A stretch of 64,000 nt of DNA, taken from assembly GCA_011503125.2 (NCBI GenBank), contig WWBZ02000051.1:3844001-3908000 (forward strand), in the 5' to 3' direction. A program made the translations under genes and the position numbers. Below the pieces are notes generated by a model. The model made no database searches and was not told where the DNA came from. It was given only the letters and a program-made list of their open reading frames with translations. This DNA comes from Botryosphaeria dothidea. Taxonomy: Eukaryota > Ascomycota > Dothideomycetes > Botryosphaeriales > Botryosphaeriaceae. Shown piece by piece: positions 22,936 through 32,612 of the stretch (within the stretch, counting starts at the first letter, position 1; each line of letters starts with the position of its first letter).

Positions 22936-23907
22936 ATGACGACCCAAGTTGAGACTCAAACATCGCCCGAAGTCCGTGTTCATGGAGTACTCCCCACTCA
23001 TCCGGCAGCGAAATGGAACACGGACCAAGCCGTTCCGCTGAGCAAACAGTCATTTCTAGATTTGTTGGATGGGAAAACCCCGCTGATCAAGATTCCTGGT
23101 TTCGCTTCGAAGGAAGTCTGTGAGAAACTCGTTGCCGAGCTGACACCCAGACTCTGCCCGTATCTGCATGCAACTGGGCCCGCCGTTCAGAAAGTCGGCC
23201 TGGCCCAGTTCGAGTTCCAGGCTCAGTCGGAAGAAGACTATAAGACGCGCACAGGCAAAGGTGAGCCATGTCGTGGGATACTATTCGCCCTGGGCTGGGC
23301 TGACAGACAGAGCTCAGAGAAACAGCGGTACTTCGAAGAATCTGCCAAGATCCGTCCCCTGCACGACGATCTCGCTAAAGCCGTCGGTGAAAACGTCTGG
23401 GCCAGAGTCATCACAAGTCTTGCGGCTCTGGTTCCGGAGTGGGACGTCTCTGTTGCCAGTGAAGGAGAGAGCAAGGACTACTTCTCTGGGATCTTCCGCT
23501 GCATCAACAACGGAACGCCTATCCACTGCGACTGGTGCCCCTATGACTGCAACACCGAAGACTGGATCATCAACCGTATTACAAAGCAGGCTGTGTTCAA
23601 TCTCTACATTACTCCGATCCGTGGTGGCAGGACAACGCTGTACGACGTCCAATGGACTCCGGATGCCCTCCGGTATCGCGATCCCAGCTCTTACGGCTAT
23701 TACCCCGACCTCGTCGAGGGTCGCAAAAGCTGTCCCTTCGAACCAGAAGTGGGGGACCTCTTCATCTTCAACTCGAGGAACATGCATGAGGTGCGAGCAG
23801 TTGACAAAGCTACTGGAGGTCTGGGAAGGATTGCCCTGGCAAGCTTCATGGGTCTTCTGCCTTGCGAGGAGACGAAGGGGAAGCCGAGGCTCATGTTCTG
23901 GTCGTAA
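22936..23907 (+). CDS. Fe(II)/2-oxoglutarate oxygenase, single exon, distinct from the IPNS-like pair
   Basis: A 323-residue protein without introns. The metal triad reads H197-C-D199 (IHCDW) and H284 (NMHEV). Asp199 is kept, which argues for hydroxylation-type chemistry rather than the Fe/2OG halogenases that replace this Asp with Gly or Ala. The C-terminal LGRIALASF strand supplies the usual Arg for the co-substrate. There is no signal peptide, so it should act in the cytosol, on free amino acids or an NRPS-derived peptide rather than in the lumen with the UstYa proteins. It is unrelated by eye to the dioxygenases at 8976 and 26779. I do not recognise a characterised orthologue. Confidence 0.85.
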   Translation: MTTQVETQTSPEVRVHGVLPTHPAAKWNTDQAVPLSKQSFLDLLDGKTPLIKIPGFASKEVCEKLVAELTPRLCPYLHATGPAVQKVGLAQFEFQAQSEEDYKTRTGKGEPCRGILFALGWADRQSSEKQRYFEESAKIRPLHDDLAKAVGENVWARVITSLAALVPEWDVSVASEGESKDYFSGIFRCINNGTPIHCDWCPYDCNTEDWIINRITKQAVFNLYITPIRGGRTTLYDVQWTPDALRYRDPSSYGYYPDLVEGRKSCPFEPEVGDLFIFNSRNMHEVRAVDKATGGLGRIALASFMGLLPCEETKGKPRLMFWS

Positions 23908-24327
23908 GGGAATTACGCTTCGTAACGGGTCGAGATTTCTTTGCCATAGGGTTATTTTCTCTGTTACAATGATGAATACAGCATTCGCATGTTTCTCTAT
24001 GTTCCAGAATAAAGATGCATAGTTTTGTAGTTCTTCACCTCGCGTCGAAAGGCGAAGGTTCGTGTCTCCGTGGGATTGCGGCGTGCGGAGGTTGTGTGGT
24101 TGGCGCGTAGCTCCATTGTTAGCGCCCTCAGTTCAAAGCATTTGAGAAATTAATTCTTGTCGATATTCCCCGGGTTGGAAAATTTGATTATCATCCTAAT
24201 AATATGGCCGGTAGGTTACTAGCATCATGCAGAGAGTTCGTAAAGGAGCTAGATTCATATAAAAAACTGAAGTTATGAAGTCTCAAGTTCGCTACTGTGC
24301 AACAAACTTCGGGGAACAATGGCATCC
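23908..24327. other. Convergent intergenic region
   Basis: A 420 bp gap between the oxygenase and the isopropylmalate synthase, both ending here. Nothing coding is seen. Confidence 0.4.
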
Positions 24328-26269
24328 TCAAAGGTCTTCCGATTTACACCGCCGTGAACAAACCCTAGCTGAATCGACTGAGCTCTTCGTTCGAAGTATA
24401 CCTACTGAGAGTTTAGTTTTATCTTCAACAAGTCTACTCTGTTGAAAGTTTGAGCTCACCATGGCAGATGACAGACACGCCAAAAGTTCTGCTTGCTCCG
24501 AATTCGGTTGCATGGATACACCCCAGGAGCCCGAAGTTGAGGTCGACAAAACTGCCTCCGCTACTACGAACGAATCCGTATACCCCGTCGCTGGAGCAAT
24601 GGGAAGATGGCTTACGCTGAACGACAAATGTTGTCCGGAGATCGAATGCACGGCGTTACTTACTGCGGCGGGGATGCCCTCTCCCACCCCGGCAAGGCCA
24701 GTGGAAATGTTCCCAAGCATCACCGACGCCTCGACTCTGCGGAGTAAAGCACCAGTAAAGCTCGGCTCGAGCCAATGTCGCGCCAACAGGATGCGGGGGT
24801 CAGGTTGCTGGACATGGTAGGTCTGGAACAGCAAGTCGCGGATCTCTTCCGGGGGAAGTGTTGCGCATAAAGCTTCCGACGCTTGCTTGACTGTCTTTGA
24901 GAACTCCAACGCAAGACCCCTGGGGATCTCGACGCCGAGAACGGATTCCAGTGACCAGCCCACACCACCCTTACCGCTCTGCGAGTTGACCAGAATGACG
25001 GCCTCGTAATTCAGACCAATATCCAAGGGATCGATGCTCAAGTAAGGAATCTTCCACTTGCTCTGACCATTCTGTTGCTGGCGGCGTTTGAAGCCCTTGT
25101 TGATGGCGTCTTGATGTGAGCCGCTGTACGCGCGAAACACGTAATCACCACTGTAGGGCATGCGGTCAGGAACCGTCATGTTGCTCATGGCTTCGAAGAT
25201 CTTGCGGATGGCTGGCAAGTTCGAAAAGTCGAGGTTGGGTGGAATTCCATGCGAATAGAGGTTGAGTGCCAACGTCACCAGGTCGACATTGCCGGTCCGC
25301 TCTCCGTTGCCAAAAAGGCAGCCTTCGACCCGGTCCGCACCAGCGAGTTGTCCGAGTTCCGCGGCGGCCACGGCGCATCCACGGTCATTATGCGGGTGGA
25401 GGGAGACGCAAACCTTTTCTCGAAAAGGGAGGCTCCGGCAAAACAACTCCACCTGGTCAGCATACGTGTTGGGTGTCGACATTTCTACGGTGGCTGGAAG
25501 ATTGAGGATGACTGGCTCATCATCGTCATTGGATTCCCAGGCCTCTCGGGCGGCTTCACATAGTCTTGCCGTGAAATGGACAGATGTATCTGAGAAGGCC
25601 TCCGGACTGAACATCAGATTCCACTTGGTGCGGCTTTGGCTGTGGTCGTCTTTGCTGATTGACCGGGCGTACTTCACGCATTCAACGACTGTTTCAAAAA
25701 CTTGATCCTGGCTGAGGCCAATGACGGTGTCTAGGAAGTTGTCACTAGATGCGATATAGAGACTCAAAGTTGCTCTCTTAGCCCCGGTGACACTATCGAC
25801 AGTCCGGCGGATATGCTCTTTCCGGCAGGGGGTTAAGACCTGGATCCAGACATCGTCGGGAACAGCATCTGGAGACTCGACCAGGCGCCGCGTGAAGTCA
25901 AACTCCGTCTGCGAAGCGCTAGGAAATGATACGTCGACCTCCTTAAACCCAATCTCCAGGAGCATCTTGAAATAAACCCACTTTTGCTCGACAGTCTGAC
26001 CGGGAAACGCTGTTAGAGCTCTTGCAAGCTGCTATCCGGCTCTGGGGCAACACACCATTGGTCGAGCCAGACTTTGGTTTCCGTCTCTTAGATCGGTGGC
26101 TAGCCATCGCGGAGCTTTCGTTAATACTCTGTCAGGCCATTGTCGGTTCTTAAGTACCGGTGGTCTAAACCCATCGTACTTCTCTGACGGAGTTTTTAAC
26201 CTGATTAAAATTAGAATGAGACTATGCAGATTCATGCGCTTCAAGTAGGGGATATACTAACATTGGCAT
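24328..26269 (-). CDS. 2-Isopropylmalate synthase paralogue (alpha-keto acid homologation)
   Basis: A 606-residue acetyl-CoA-dependent synthase of the LeuA family in three exons: a tiny 8 bp first exon (26262-26269), then 26056-26200 and 24328-25995. The 8 bp exon restores the usual fungal start [11 protein letters not shown]. The TAG seen at 26034 lies inside the 60 bp second intron. The catalytic TIM-barrel motifs are DLRDGNQ (metal and keto acid site), HPHNDRGC and GNGERTGN. The C-terminal regulatory domain is present ([11 protein letters not shown]), with a diverged end. Primary metabolism already needs one LeuA. A cluster copy usually extends the carbon chain of an unusual amino acid, as in homotyrosine supply for echinocandins. 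Its substrate here is unknown. It is divergent from the dioxygenase at 26779. Confidence 0.94.
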
Positions 26270-26778
26270 GTTGTTCCTACTTGCGTGATATCCGTTAACG
26301 TGTGTATTCTTGTCCCTCAGAATTGGCTTTATATAACAGGATTTCAGGATTGATTTCCCGTACTGTTCAAAGGCGAGATTCGTAATCTGTTTCCGCCCCC
26401 AAAATTATACGGGTTGCAAGATATGCGCTCATGCCTGTGCAAGGACTATATTGGTGTGCTGAATCCTACGAGAATTTTAGCGCTGATGTTGCAATGTCGC
26501 CTGTGAAACAGACACCTGGAAGATCATCGCGGTAGGGTCTTCCAGATTGGGCAGGTTCAAAGCACGGATAAGAGCCCTAACGTTGGTGTCCATCCGTTGC
26601 GCCATTATCTGCGGGGCTTGGGTTCCAAGCTAACGACGCGCCAGATCAACACTCTGCCCGCCCTCGCTCCCGTTGCACATGGCAGGGCTATGTATTGGGG
26701 AAGTCGGTTATAAAAAGGACAAGCTTTGTTACGCACCTTCGCTCCTACAAACACGATTCTTCTATAGTAAATTACGCA
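26270..26778. promoter_or_regulatory. Divergent promoter, isopropylmalate synthase / dioxygenase
   Basis: A 509 bp shared region. On the minus strand TATAAAGCC (26328-26336) lies about 60 bp before the synthase ATG. On the plus strand TATAAAAAGG (26709-26718) lies 70 bp before the dioxygenase ATG. Confidence 0.55.
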
Positions 26779-27923
26779 ATGTTATCGGCGGTTGACGCAT
26801 CAGCACTGCAGACCGGCGAGCCTTCCCAACTCGCTGTTTTTCGCACCCAGCTTATCGATAGCCTTGTGAGCCATGGATTCATCAGACTGATAAATCATGG
26901 TATTCCGGAGCACCAGATAGATGAAGTTTTCGAACAAGTGTGTCGGGACTATTGGTTCGATTGCAAAGTCAAATGGCTGACCATTGTATTACAGAGCAAA
27001 AATTTGTTTCAACTCCCGTGGGAGTCGAAGACCAAACTTGCTAATGATCCAGAAAAATCGGACTATCAGCGTGGCTGGAGTGCTCTCGGTGACGAGCAGA
27101 CATGGGCCCTGTTTGGGCAAGAGGGCGTCTTTGGCAGCAAGGAATCATCGGATTCCAAGGTCGGTAACGAAGAGGAAACCACCCCGGGCAGTAATCTGAC
27201 AAAGCATTGTAAAAGGAAAACTTCGATTTTGGCTCTCCAAGGGAGACCCGCTTCCCCAACAAGTGGCCGTCCGAGGAAGACCTGCCAGGCTTCCAGGCAA
27301 AGATGGAGGCCTTCTACCGCACCTGTCACCGCGTCAGCCAGCAAGTTCTGAAAGAGTTGGCACTGGCGTTGAACCTGCCGCCGGGCACTTTCGCGGAGCA
27401 GTGTTCCAAGAACGAAGCTAGTACCATGCGCATCAATCACTTTCCGGAGGTTCACGTCCGCGAGGTCGACGCTGGCCAGACGTGTCGCATCTGGCCCCAC
27501 TTCGACTTCGGCATCATCAGCCTTGTCTTCCGCGACATCGTAGGCGGGCTCGAGCTGGAAGACCGGGCACGGCCAGGTACCTTTGTGCCCGTACCGTGCG
27601 CGTCACGCACGGAGATGTGTGTCAATGTTGGCGAGCAGTTCCAGCGGTGGAGCAACGGCCGCATCCGTGCCGGTCTGCACCGCGTCACCAAGCCGTACCG
27701 CCGCGCCGAGCTGGTCGACGGCGAGATGCTGCCGGAACGCTTCTCAGTAGCCTTTTTCGTCAAGGCCGATCATGATGCATCTGTTGGTCCCATTGCGCGA
27801 TTCGTGACGCCCGAGTTTCCGCAGGCATACGAGGATATCACGGCGTCGGAATTCCAGCGCCGCAGGAACAAGGCCACGTACTATTCGTCCAAGCAGACTG
27901 CCGTGGTTGAGGCAGCCGCGTAG
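26779..27923 (+). CDS. 2-Oxoglutarate/Fe(II)-dependent dioxygenase, isopenicillin N synthase-like (second copy)
   Basis: A 343-residue protein in three exons: 26779-26937, 26995-27159 and 27216-27923. It is a paralogue of the enzyme at 8976, with the same two intron positions and shared blocks (GF-RL-NHGI, IWPHFDFG, RFSVAFF, ASVGPI). The iron ligands are H203, D205 and H263. It may oxidise an amino acid precursor or the finished peptide. Echinocandin clusters carry several such enzymes with separate targets. Short reading frames that start before the first ATG at 26779 begin with non-ATG codons and were not used. It is the last recognisable cluster gene before the transposon border. Confidence 0.92.
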
Positions 27924-29184
27924 TGGGGTCGATGAATCATTCATTACAGAATCAGGCAGCATGAATTGCAATCCTACTCTATTGTTATCAGTGTGCAGTG
28001 TGATTTAGCCGGGAGATCGGGGTGGGGACTCGTCCCGGCATTCTTACCTTGCACCCTGAAGCTTGTTTGCCTTGCGGCAGAGCTTGTCCGTGGGGCTGCA
28101 GCTATCCTTGCTCGCCCGCTAGCTGCTACCCCTGCAGCACAATCTACATTATTATGCAAGCGATTTCCACAGTAATATACAAGGTTTTTCGGGGCTGCCG
28201 GCTCTATGACCCCTGTCTTTGGAACCCCGCACCTGTGCCGTCATGTGGTCAGCGCTTCGCATTTTGGGAATTGTCTGAACAGGATAACAAGCCGAGCTCT
28301 GTGGTTCTGAGATTCGTGCTCTCAGCATGGAATTGGATCGTTCTTTGCAAAGTGTCCATCGAAGGTGGTGCGAGAGCTGGCCCAATTGCACCCAGCGAAA
28401 AGGCCTTTCCCTACCTCCGCCTGAAGCTCTTCGGGGAGGCCAACTCACCAACGTGTCACGCCGTCATGACGCACAGATCTACACTGCATTCTAGTTCCGG
28501 AAATCCTATTTGACTACCCTCCCGTCTTTGTCAAAGAAGAGTAAATCGTACCAGTAGTCTCTTGGAGCAACACTCCCGAGCGGTTGGCTCCCATCACTAC
28601 GATAGTAACAAGTCGAGAGGATTTTAAAGACCCAGCCAAGGCCGCTCTGTGTCGTAGTGCGCTGAAATATGTGTGAATTTACCATGAGTCCCCTCTGGAA
28701 GATATCAAGGTCGACAAGCGTTTATCGCTTGATGGACGAATACTCGTCTTAAGGATTTTCGAGTAGCAGTATAAGTACTTAGGGGATGGAAAGTGTCTTG
28801 ATCAATCAAACTCGATATTACCGTGCACGTGTCCTCGGCTTTGACGCGGCAGGCTAATGTGGAAGGGCTTATTGGTCTTCATTCAGGCCAAATTCTTCAC
28901 ATACATTAAGAAGCAGTGCCGATTTATAAAGAACTACCCGTTGAGCTGGACTATAGGGAGGCTATGGCTAAGAGAACTAATTTCGGAATTTCTTTTAGAC
29001 ATGTTGGATACGACTATAAGAAATTGAGGAAGTAAAACAAAAAGAGCAGAATAATAAAGCATGTAGTACATATCAGCCAGAGTAAGGCGCGCTGAGTAGG
29101 GTGTAATGGAATGAAGTGGATGGAGGTGCCGTGCAAGAGCTTAAAGTAGAAATTCAGAAGAGGTTCTCGCGGAGGCCTACACCC
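27924..29184. other. Gene-free border, 1.26 kb
   Basis: Open frames up to 163 codons exist (28022-28513) but show no domain, no conserved composition and no good neighbours. Base composition drops towards AT from about 28500. I see nothing assignable. Confidence 0.5.
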
Positions 29185-29711
29185 TTAATGAAGACTGCCC
29201 CTTTGTGAGGTCATGCTTTCAGTGTCGGAATTTCTAGTTGGAATGGAAAGAGATAATAGGAGCTGGTAGATCGTGAAAGACATATGCGTCGTCTTTTCGC
29301 GACGAATTTCTGTGAGGTAGGCCACCGATTCGCCACCAGAATTGACTTGTTCGATATCCAGTCCAGTCAAATTGGCGCCAGCCAGCAACTTCAAAGTTCT
29401 TTCGTTTCCATGTTTCATAGCGGTGTGGATGATGCTAGATCCGTCGCCCGATGGGATAAGATAATCCCCTCCTTTATCAAGTAGGACCTCAACTACTTTA
29501 GAATGCCCAATGAAGACGGCCCAGTGCAATGGTGTAAAACCGCTTCCCTCAACAATCGTGGTGTCAGCCCCGTGGTCTAAGAGAAGCCTCAGGCATTCAG
29601 TATTAGCCATAGAGAATAACAGAGCTGGCTGGTGTGTGAAGTCAGGAAGATCAATATCGGCACCGCCACTAGCTTTTTTATGATTACTATCGAACCTTAC
29701 TATATACGTAT
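29185..29711 (-). pseudogene. Ankyrin-repeat protein, C-terminal fragment
   Basis: The minus strand reads ankyrin repeats: LRLLLDHGADTTI, GFTPLHWAVFIGHSKVVEVL and a third weaker unit, then a C-terminal tail ending at 29185. In-frame coding continues upstream past the first ATG (29610) to about 29700 with another partial repeat (GGADIDLPDF), then stops at the (TAGA)n tail of a LINE. The gene has therefore lost its 5' part at this junction. Ankyrin proteins mediate protein binding. No specific role can be given. Confidence 0.75.
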
Positions 29712-30300
29712 AGATAGATAGATAAATTCATTTCTTTCTGTTAGGATATAAGGCTTAGTAGCATGCGCTGGTAACCGTGCGGCGTCGTACTTTTGCAAGT
29801 CGACACTTCCCGATATAGCTCCCTTTCGGGTCCATGCGGGGTAGGCTATCTACGATATTTTTGTTACAAACGTGACTTGCTTAGATTCCTTACCTTCCTT
29901 TTACCTTCGTTGATTCAGAACTAAGATCTAGACTTACCTGCTTACAAATCAGAAAGCTAGTATTTTAGTTAGTTCTTTATGTATATAAACCTCGCTCCCT
30001 CTGCTTCGTAGTTAGTTCTTTAGTCTAGCAATGAGTATTCCTCGCGTACAACTTGGTACGCCTTGATTAGACCTTGCTTGCCTCTCTTGTTACTTGTTAC
30101 TCGTCCCTCGCCCTTCGCCTCTCGTCCCCCAGTACTCGTCTCTTATTATCCGCTCCTCGTGCTTCGGTATTTGCTTTACCCCTACTGCCTTTACCGGCTT
30201 CGTTACCTCGTTTCTCCGCCCTTCAGGGTCTATTCATTACAATTTTACACGAGGGGAAAAACCCGGTTTCCTAGGTAGAAAACCCCTCCTTTCTTCTTAG
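29712..30300 (-). mobile_element. LINE 3'-end fragment (copy c), split by a solo LTR
   Basis: The (TAGA)n tail at 29712-29726 and the 3' UTR (GATATAGCTCC, TCCATGCGGGG, TTTTACACGAGG, AAAACCCCTCC) match the ends of the LINEs at 50229 and 40956 and, inverted, at 31355. About 70 bp of unrelated sequence sits within it (about 29742-29806). The 380 bp LTR interrupts it at 29862. Similarity is lost near 30300. Confidence 0.75.
29862..30241 (+). mobile_element. Solo LTR of the gypsy-B family
   Basis: It begins TGTTACAAACG, ends ATTCATTACA and is 380 bp long. Perfect 5 bp target duplications ATTTT flank it (29857-29861 and 30242-30246). It is the inverse of the RIP-mutated LTRs at 32613 and 56152. 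No internal sequence remains, so it arose by LTR-LTR recombination. It still has most CpA/TpG sites. Confidence 0.92.
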
Positions 30301-30567
30301 GTTAGTGTCAACCAGAATCCCCTTGTTTTTCAGACATCTCTTGATATTGCTTCCTTAGGCACCATATTGATTCCTTCCTCGGTGCTCCCCTGCACCTCGG
30401 ATGCTCTATGCTTCCTCGGATACTCTCATTTCCTCGGTAATATCACTTCAGTAAGACATTCATCCTCCTTCGTTCGGATAGTCAGGCAGAAGTACACAGT
30501 CAGAAATTCAGTTCTTTCTTCTGACCTCACACAGTTCAGGGCCTGAGGCCCACCAACAGTTTGACAA
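30301..30567. other. Unassigned spacer with spaced CCTCGG repeats
   Basis: No gene is seen. CCTCGG recurs at 30377, 30395, 30415 and 30432, followed by similar GCTC/ACTC sequence. Confidence 0.4.
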
Positions 30568-30581
30568 TATATGACCTAGCT

Positions 30582-31355
30582 AGAGAGTAGGCCCCCTACT
30601 ACACAAAAGCTCCCTGAAAGAACCAGGCTCCGCAGAACAATCAGAAACATCTGGAAAGAAAAGTGGATGGCCCAGACAAGCCAGGAGAGAAGAAATAAGC
30701 CAGTTGCCCAAGATACACCGTGGAACCCAAAGCTTAGACACCTCCACCATGGGCTATCCAAGCCACAAAGCACAATGACCACCCTGCTACGCACTAAAAA
30801 CATTGGCCTAGAAGACTTCCTCTTCAGGCGCAAGGTGCCTGGGTATCCTAGCCCAGCCTGCTCATGTGGCTGGCACAGACAGACCCCAAAGCATATCCTT
30901 CTCTTCTGCCATCACTTCCAACAGAACAGAGCCTAGATGCTCCAAGAAGCAGGAACCACCAACTTCCACACACTTCTATCTATAAAGAAGGATGTGGGAG
31001 CCGCAGCAAGCTGGTTCCTTCAGCTAGGTCTACTAAATCAGTTCAGTATGGCGAGGGAGATGCTCCAGGAGGACCACCGGGAGGACTATCAGGAGGACCA
31101 CCAGGAGGACCACGGCTAGGAGAACTGAACTAAGAACTGAGAGGGTGACACTAGCAATCGAATGTAGGGCTGCTACAGCAGCTACTACCGGTAAGCAGGA
31201 AAAACGGAACAAGTAGAGGAAGACACACCTGAATAGAGGAGGGGTTTTCGCCTGGCGAATAAGGTTTTCCTCCTCGTGTAAAATAAGCGCAGATAGTCAG
31301 CCCCGCATGGACCCGCAAGGGAGCTATATCGGGAAGAAATGAATTTATTTATTTT
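30582..31355 (+). mobile_element. 5'-truncated LINE (Tad1-like), copy d
   Basis: A 774 bp copy with a 14 bp target duplication TATATGACCTAGCT on each side (30568-30581 and 31356-31369). It encodes the end of ORF2 with a Cys-His segment (CSCGWHRQTPKHILLFC) near 30850-30920, broken by stops, then the 3' UTR shared with the other copies. CpA and TpG are intact, so RIP has hardly touched it. Confidence 0.9.
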
Positions 31356-31439
31356 TATATGACCTAGCTTGGCGAGAATCACGTGACGCGCACGTGATTA
31401 GTAGGCTTCGCGCATACTCCTCGTAGGCGTTTCCCGCAA

Positions 31440-31860
31440 GGCTCGCCGCTCTCACCGATGCTGTACCTCTTCTACAACGCAGACCTCCTCGAGACATGCG
31501 CAGCACAGGGAGTCATAGTAATCGGATACATAGATGACGTGAACCTGCTCGCAGTTAGCTCGTCTACTAAAGAGAACTGTCGACTTCTTACTAAAGCCTA
31601 TGCCCAGGCGGAGAGATAGGCAGCTATGCACGCGTCGGTCTTTGCCGTAAAGAAATACGAACTAACGCACTTTACGAAGACTCCCGCGCGGTTTAACACG
31701 GAGTAAGGTATTACCCTCGGAGGCTATTACCTTAGCCCCAGCGACAGCTGCCGCTTCCTAGGAGTATTCCTCGATTAGAAGCTAAGCGGCAAGACGTATA
31801 TCTAGTAGCTGTAAGCCCGCGTAACTACAACCCTAGTAGCACTTTCCAGCATCGCGGGTT
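31440..31860 (+). pseudogene. LINE reverse transcriptase fragment
   Basis: The plus strand reads PQGSPLSPMLYLFYN, then GYIDDVNLLA with the YxDD catalytic core (about 31532-31540). TAG codons where Trp or Gln is expected mark light RIP. Both ends are missing. It is a separate fragment from the truncated copy to its left. Confidence 0.85.
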
Positions 31861-31888
31861 CGACGTAGGGGGTCCCCACCCTAGGACT

Positions 31889-32453
31889 ATGTTACGAACC
31901 CCAGAGGACAAGGGCTTTATGACCCCACGGGTGAAAAGCCCGCACGGGAATAGGCACCGTGGGGGCCAGGAAGCCTCACGGGCAACAGAGCCGCACGGCC
32001 GGCACGTCCGCACGGGAAAGCCAGCCTCAAGGGAAGACAGCGCCCACGGACCCTGGTAAGGCAGCAATCGCAAACACCAAGGACAGCGGCAAGCCCGAGA
32101 TCCCGTACGGGAAGAATACCCACAAGGGAGAAACCACGGATCCAGGAAACCGACTTCGGGCACAAGGGACGAACAAGAGAATGGCGAACATATCGTCCGC
32201 TCCTTAGGGCAGAAGTCGGGTTCCGGAAAATAGGCTTTAGCGCCTACATCACGTGAGGTCCACCGGACCCACTCATGGATCAGAAGCCTTAGCATTGATC
32301 CAACTCTTAGATTAATCTAACACCACGACTAATCCAATAGTCGTTCTAATTCCTAGATTATTATAGCTTTTCTATAGTATATAAATATACTTATTAGATA
32401 GTACTTTAACCTTCGTAGTTAACTTAAAGTTCTAATATAACGCTATTAAAGAT
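31889..32453. other. Unidentified GC-rich block, possible LTR
   Basis: Composition and style change at TGTTACGAACC (31890). The block contains many CACGGG/CAAGGG words (about 31925-32165) and ends near TAACA (32322), the inverse of TGTTA. A TATATAAATATA box follows at about 32380. GACTA occurs at 31885-31889 and 32327-32331 but is not adjacent to the TAACA end. The small reading frames have no recognisable domain. Confidence 0.35.
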
Positions 32454-32612
32454 TATTAGGCTTCTTAAGCGCTACTATTCTAGATAACTAAATAAATACT
32501 TAATAGTAACTAGAAGCCCTAGCTATACTAAGAATAACTCGGTTAGATACTAAGGTACGGGCCTAGCGCTAAGCGACTAGGTATATTTACCCTTTACTCT
32601 CTCTTTCTAGAC
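32454..32612 (+). mobile_element. Truncated gypsy-A LTR
   Basis: TATTAGGCTTCTTAAGCGC onward matches the LTRs at 34366 and 43821. It breaks off at CTAGAC where the gypsy-B LTR begins, so gypsy-B inserted into it. The continuation is not found elsewhere in the window. Confidence 0.8.

Noticed and set aside
25996..26055. In-frame TAG in the isopropylmalate synthase
   Set aside because: It lies in a 60 bp intron with a CTAAC branch site. Splicing gives the conserved DLRDGNQ...VEQKW order.
28022..28513. 163-codon open frame after the last dioxygenase
   Set aside because: It has no domain, a cysteine-rich low-quality N-terminus and no supporting intron or neighbour evidence.
31825..32295. Open frames on both strands in the GC-rich block
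   Set aside because: They overlap each other, follow the CACGGG word repeats and show no protein family.
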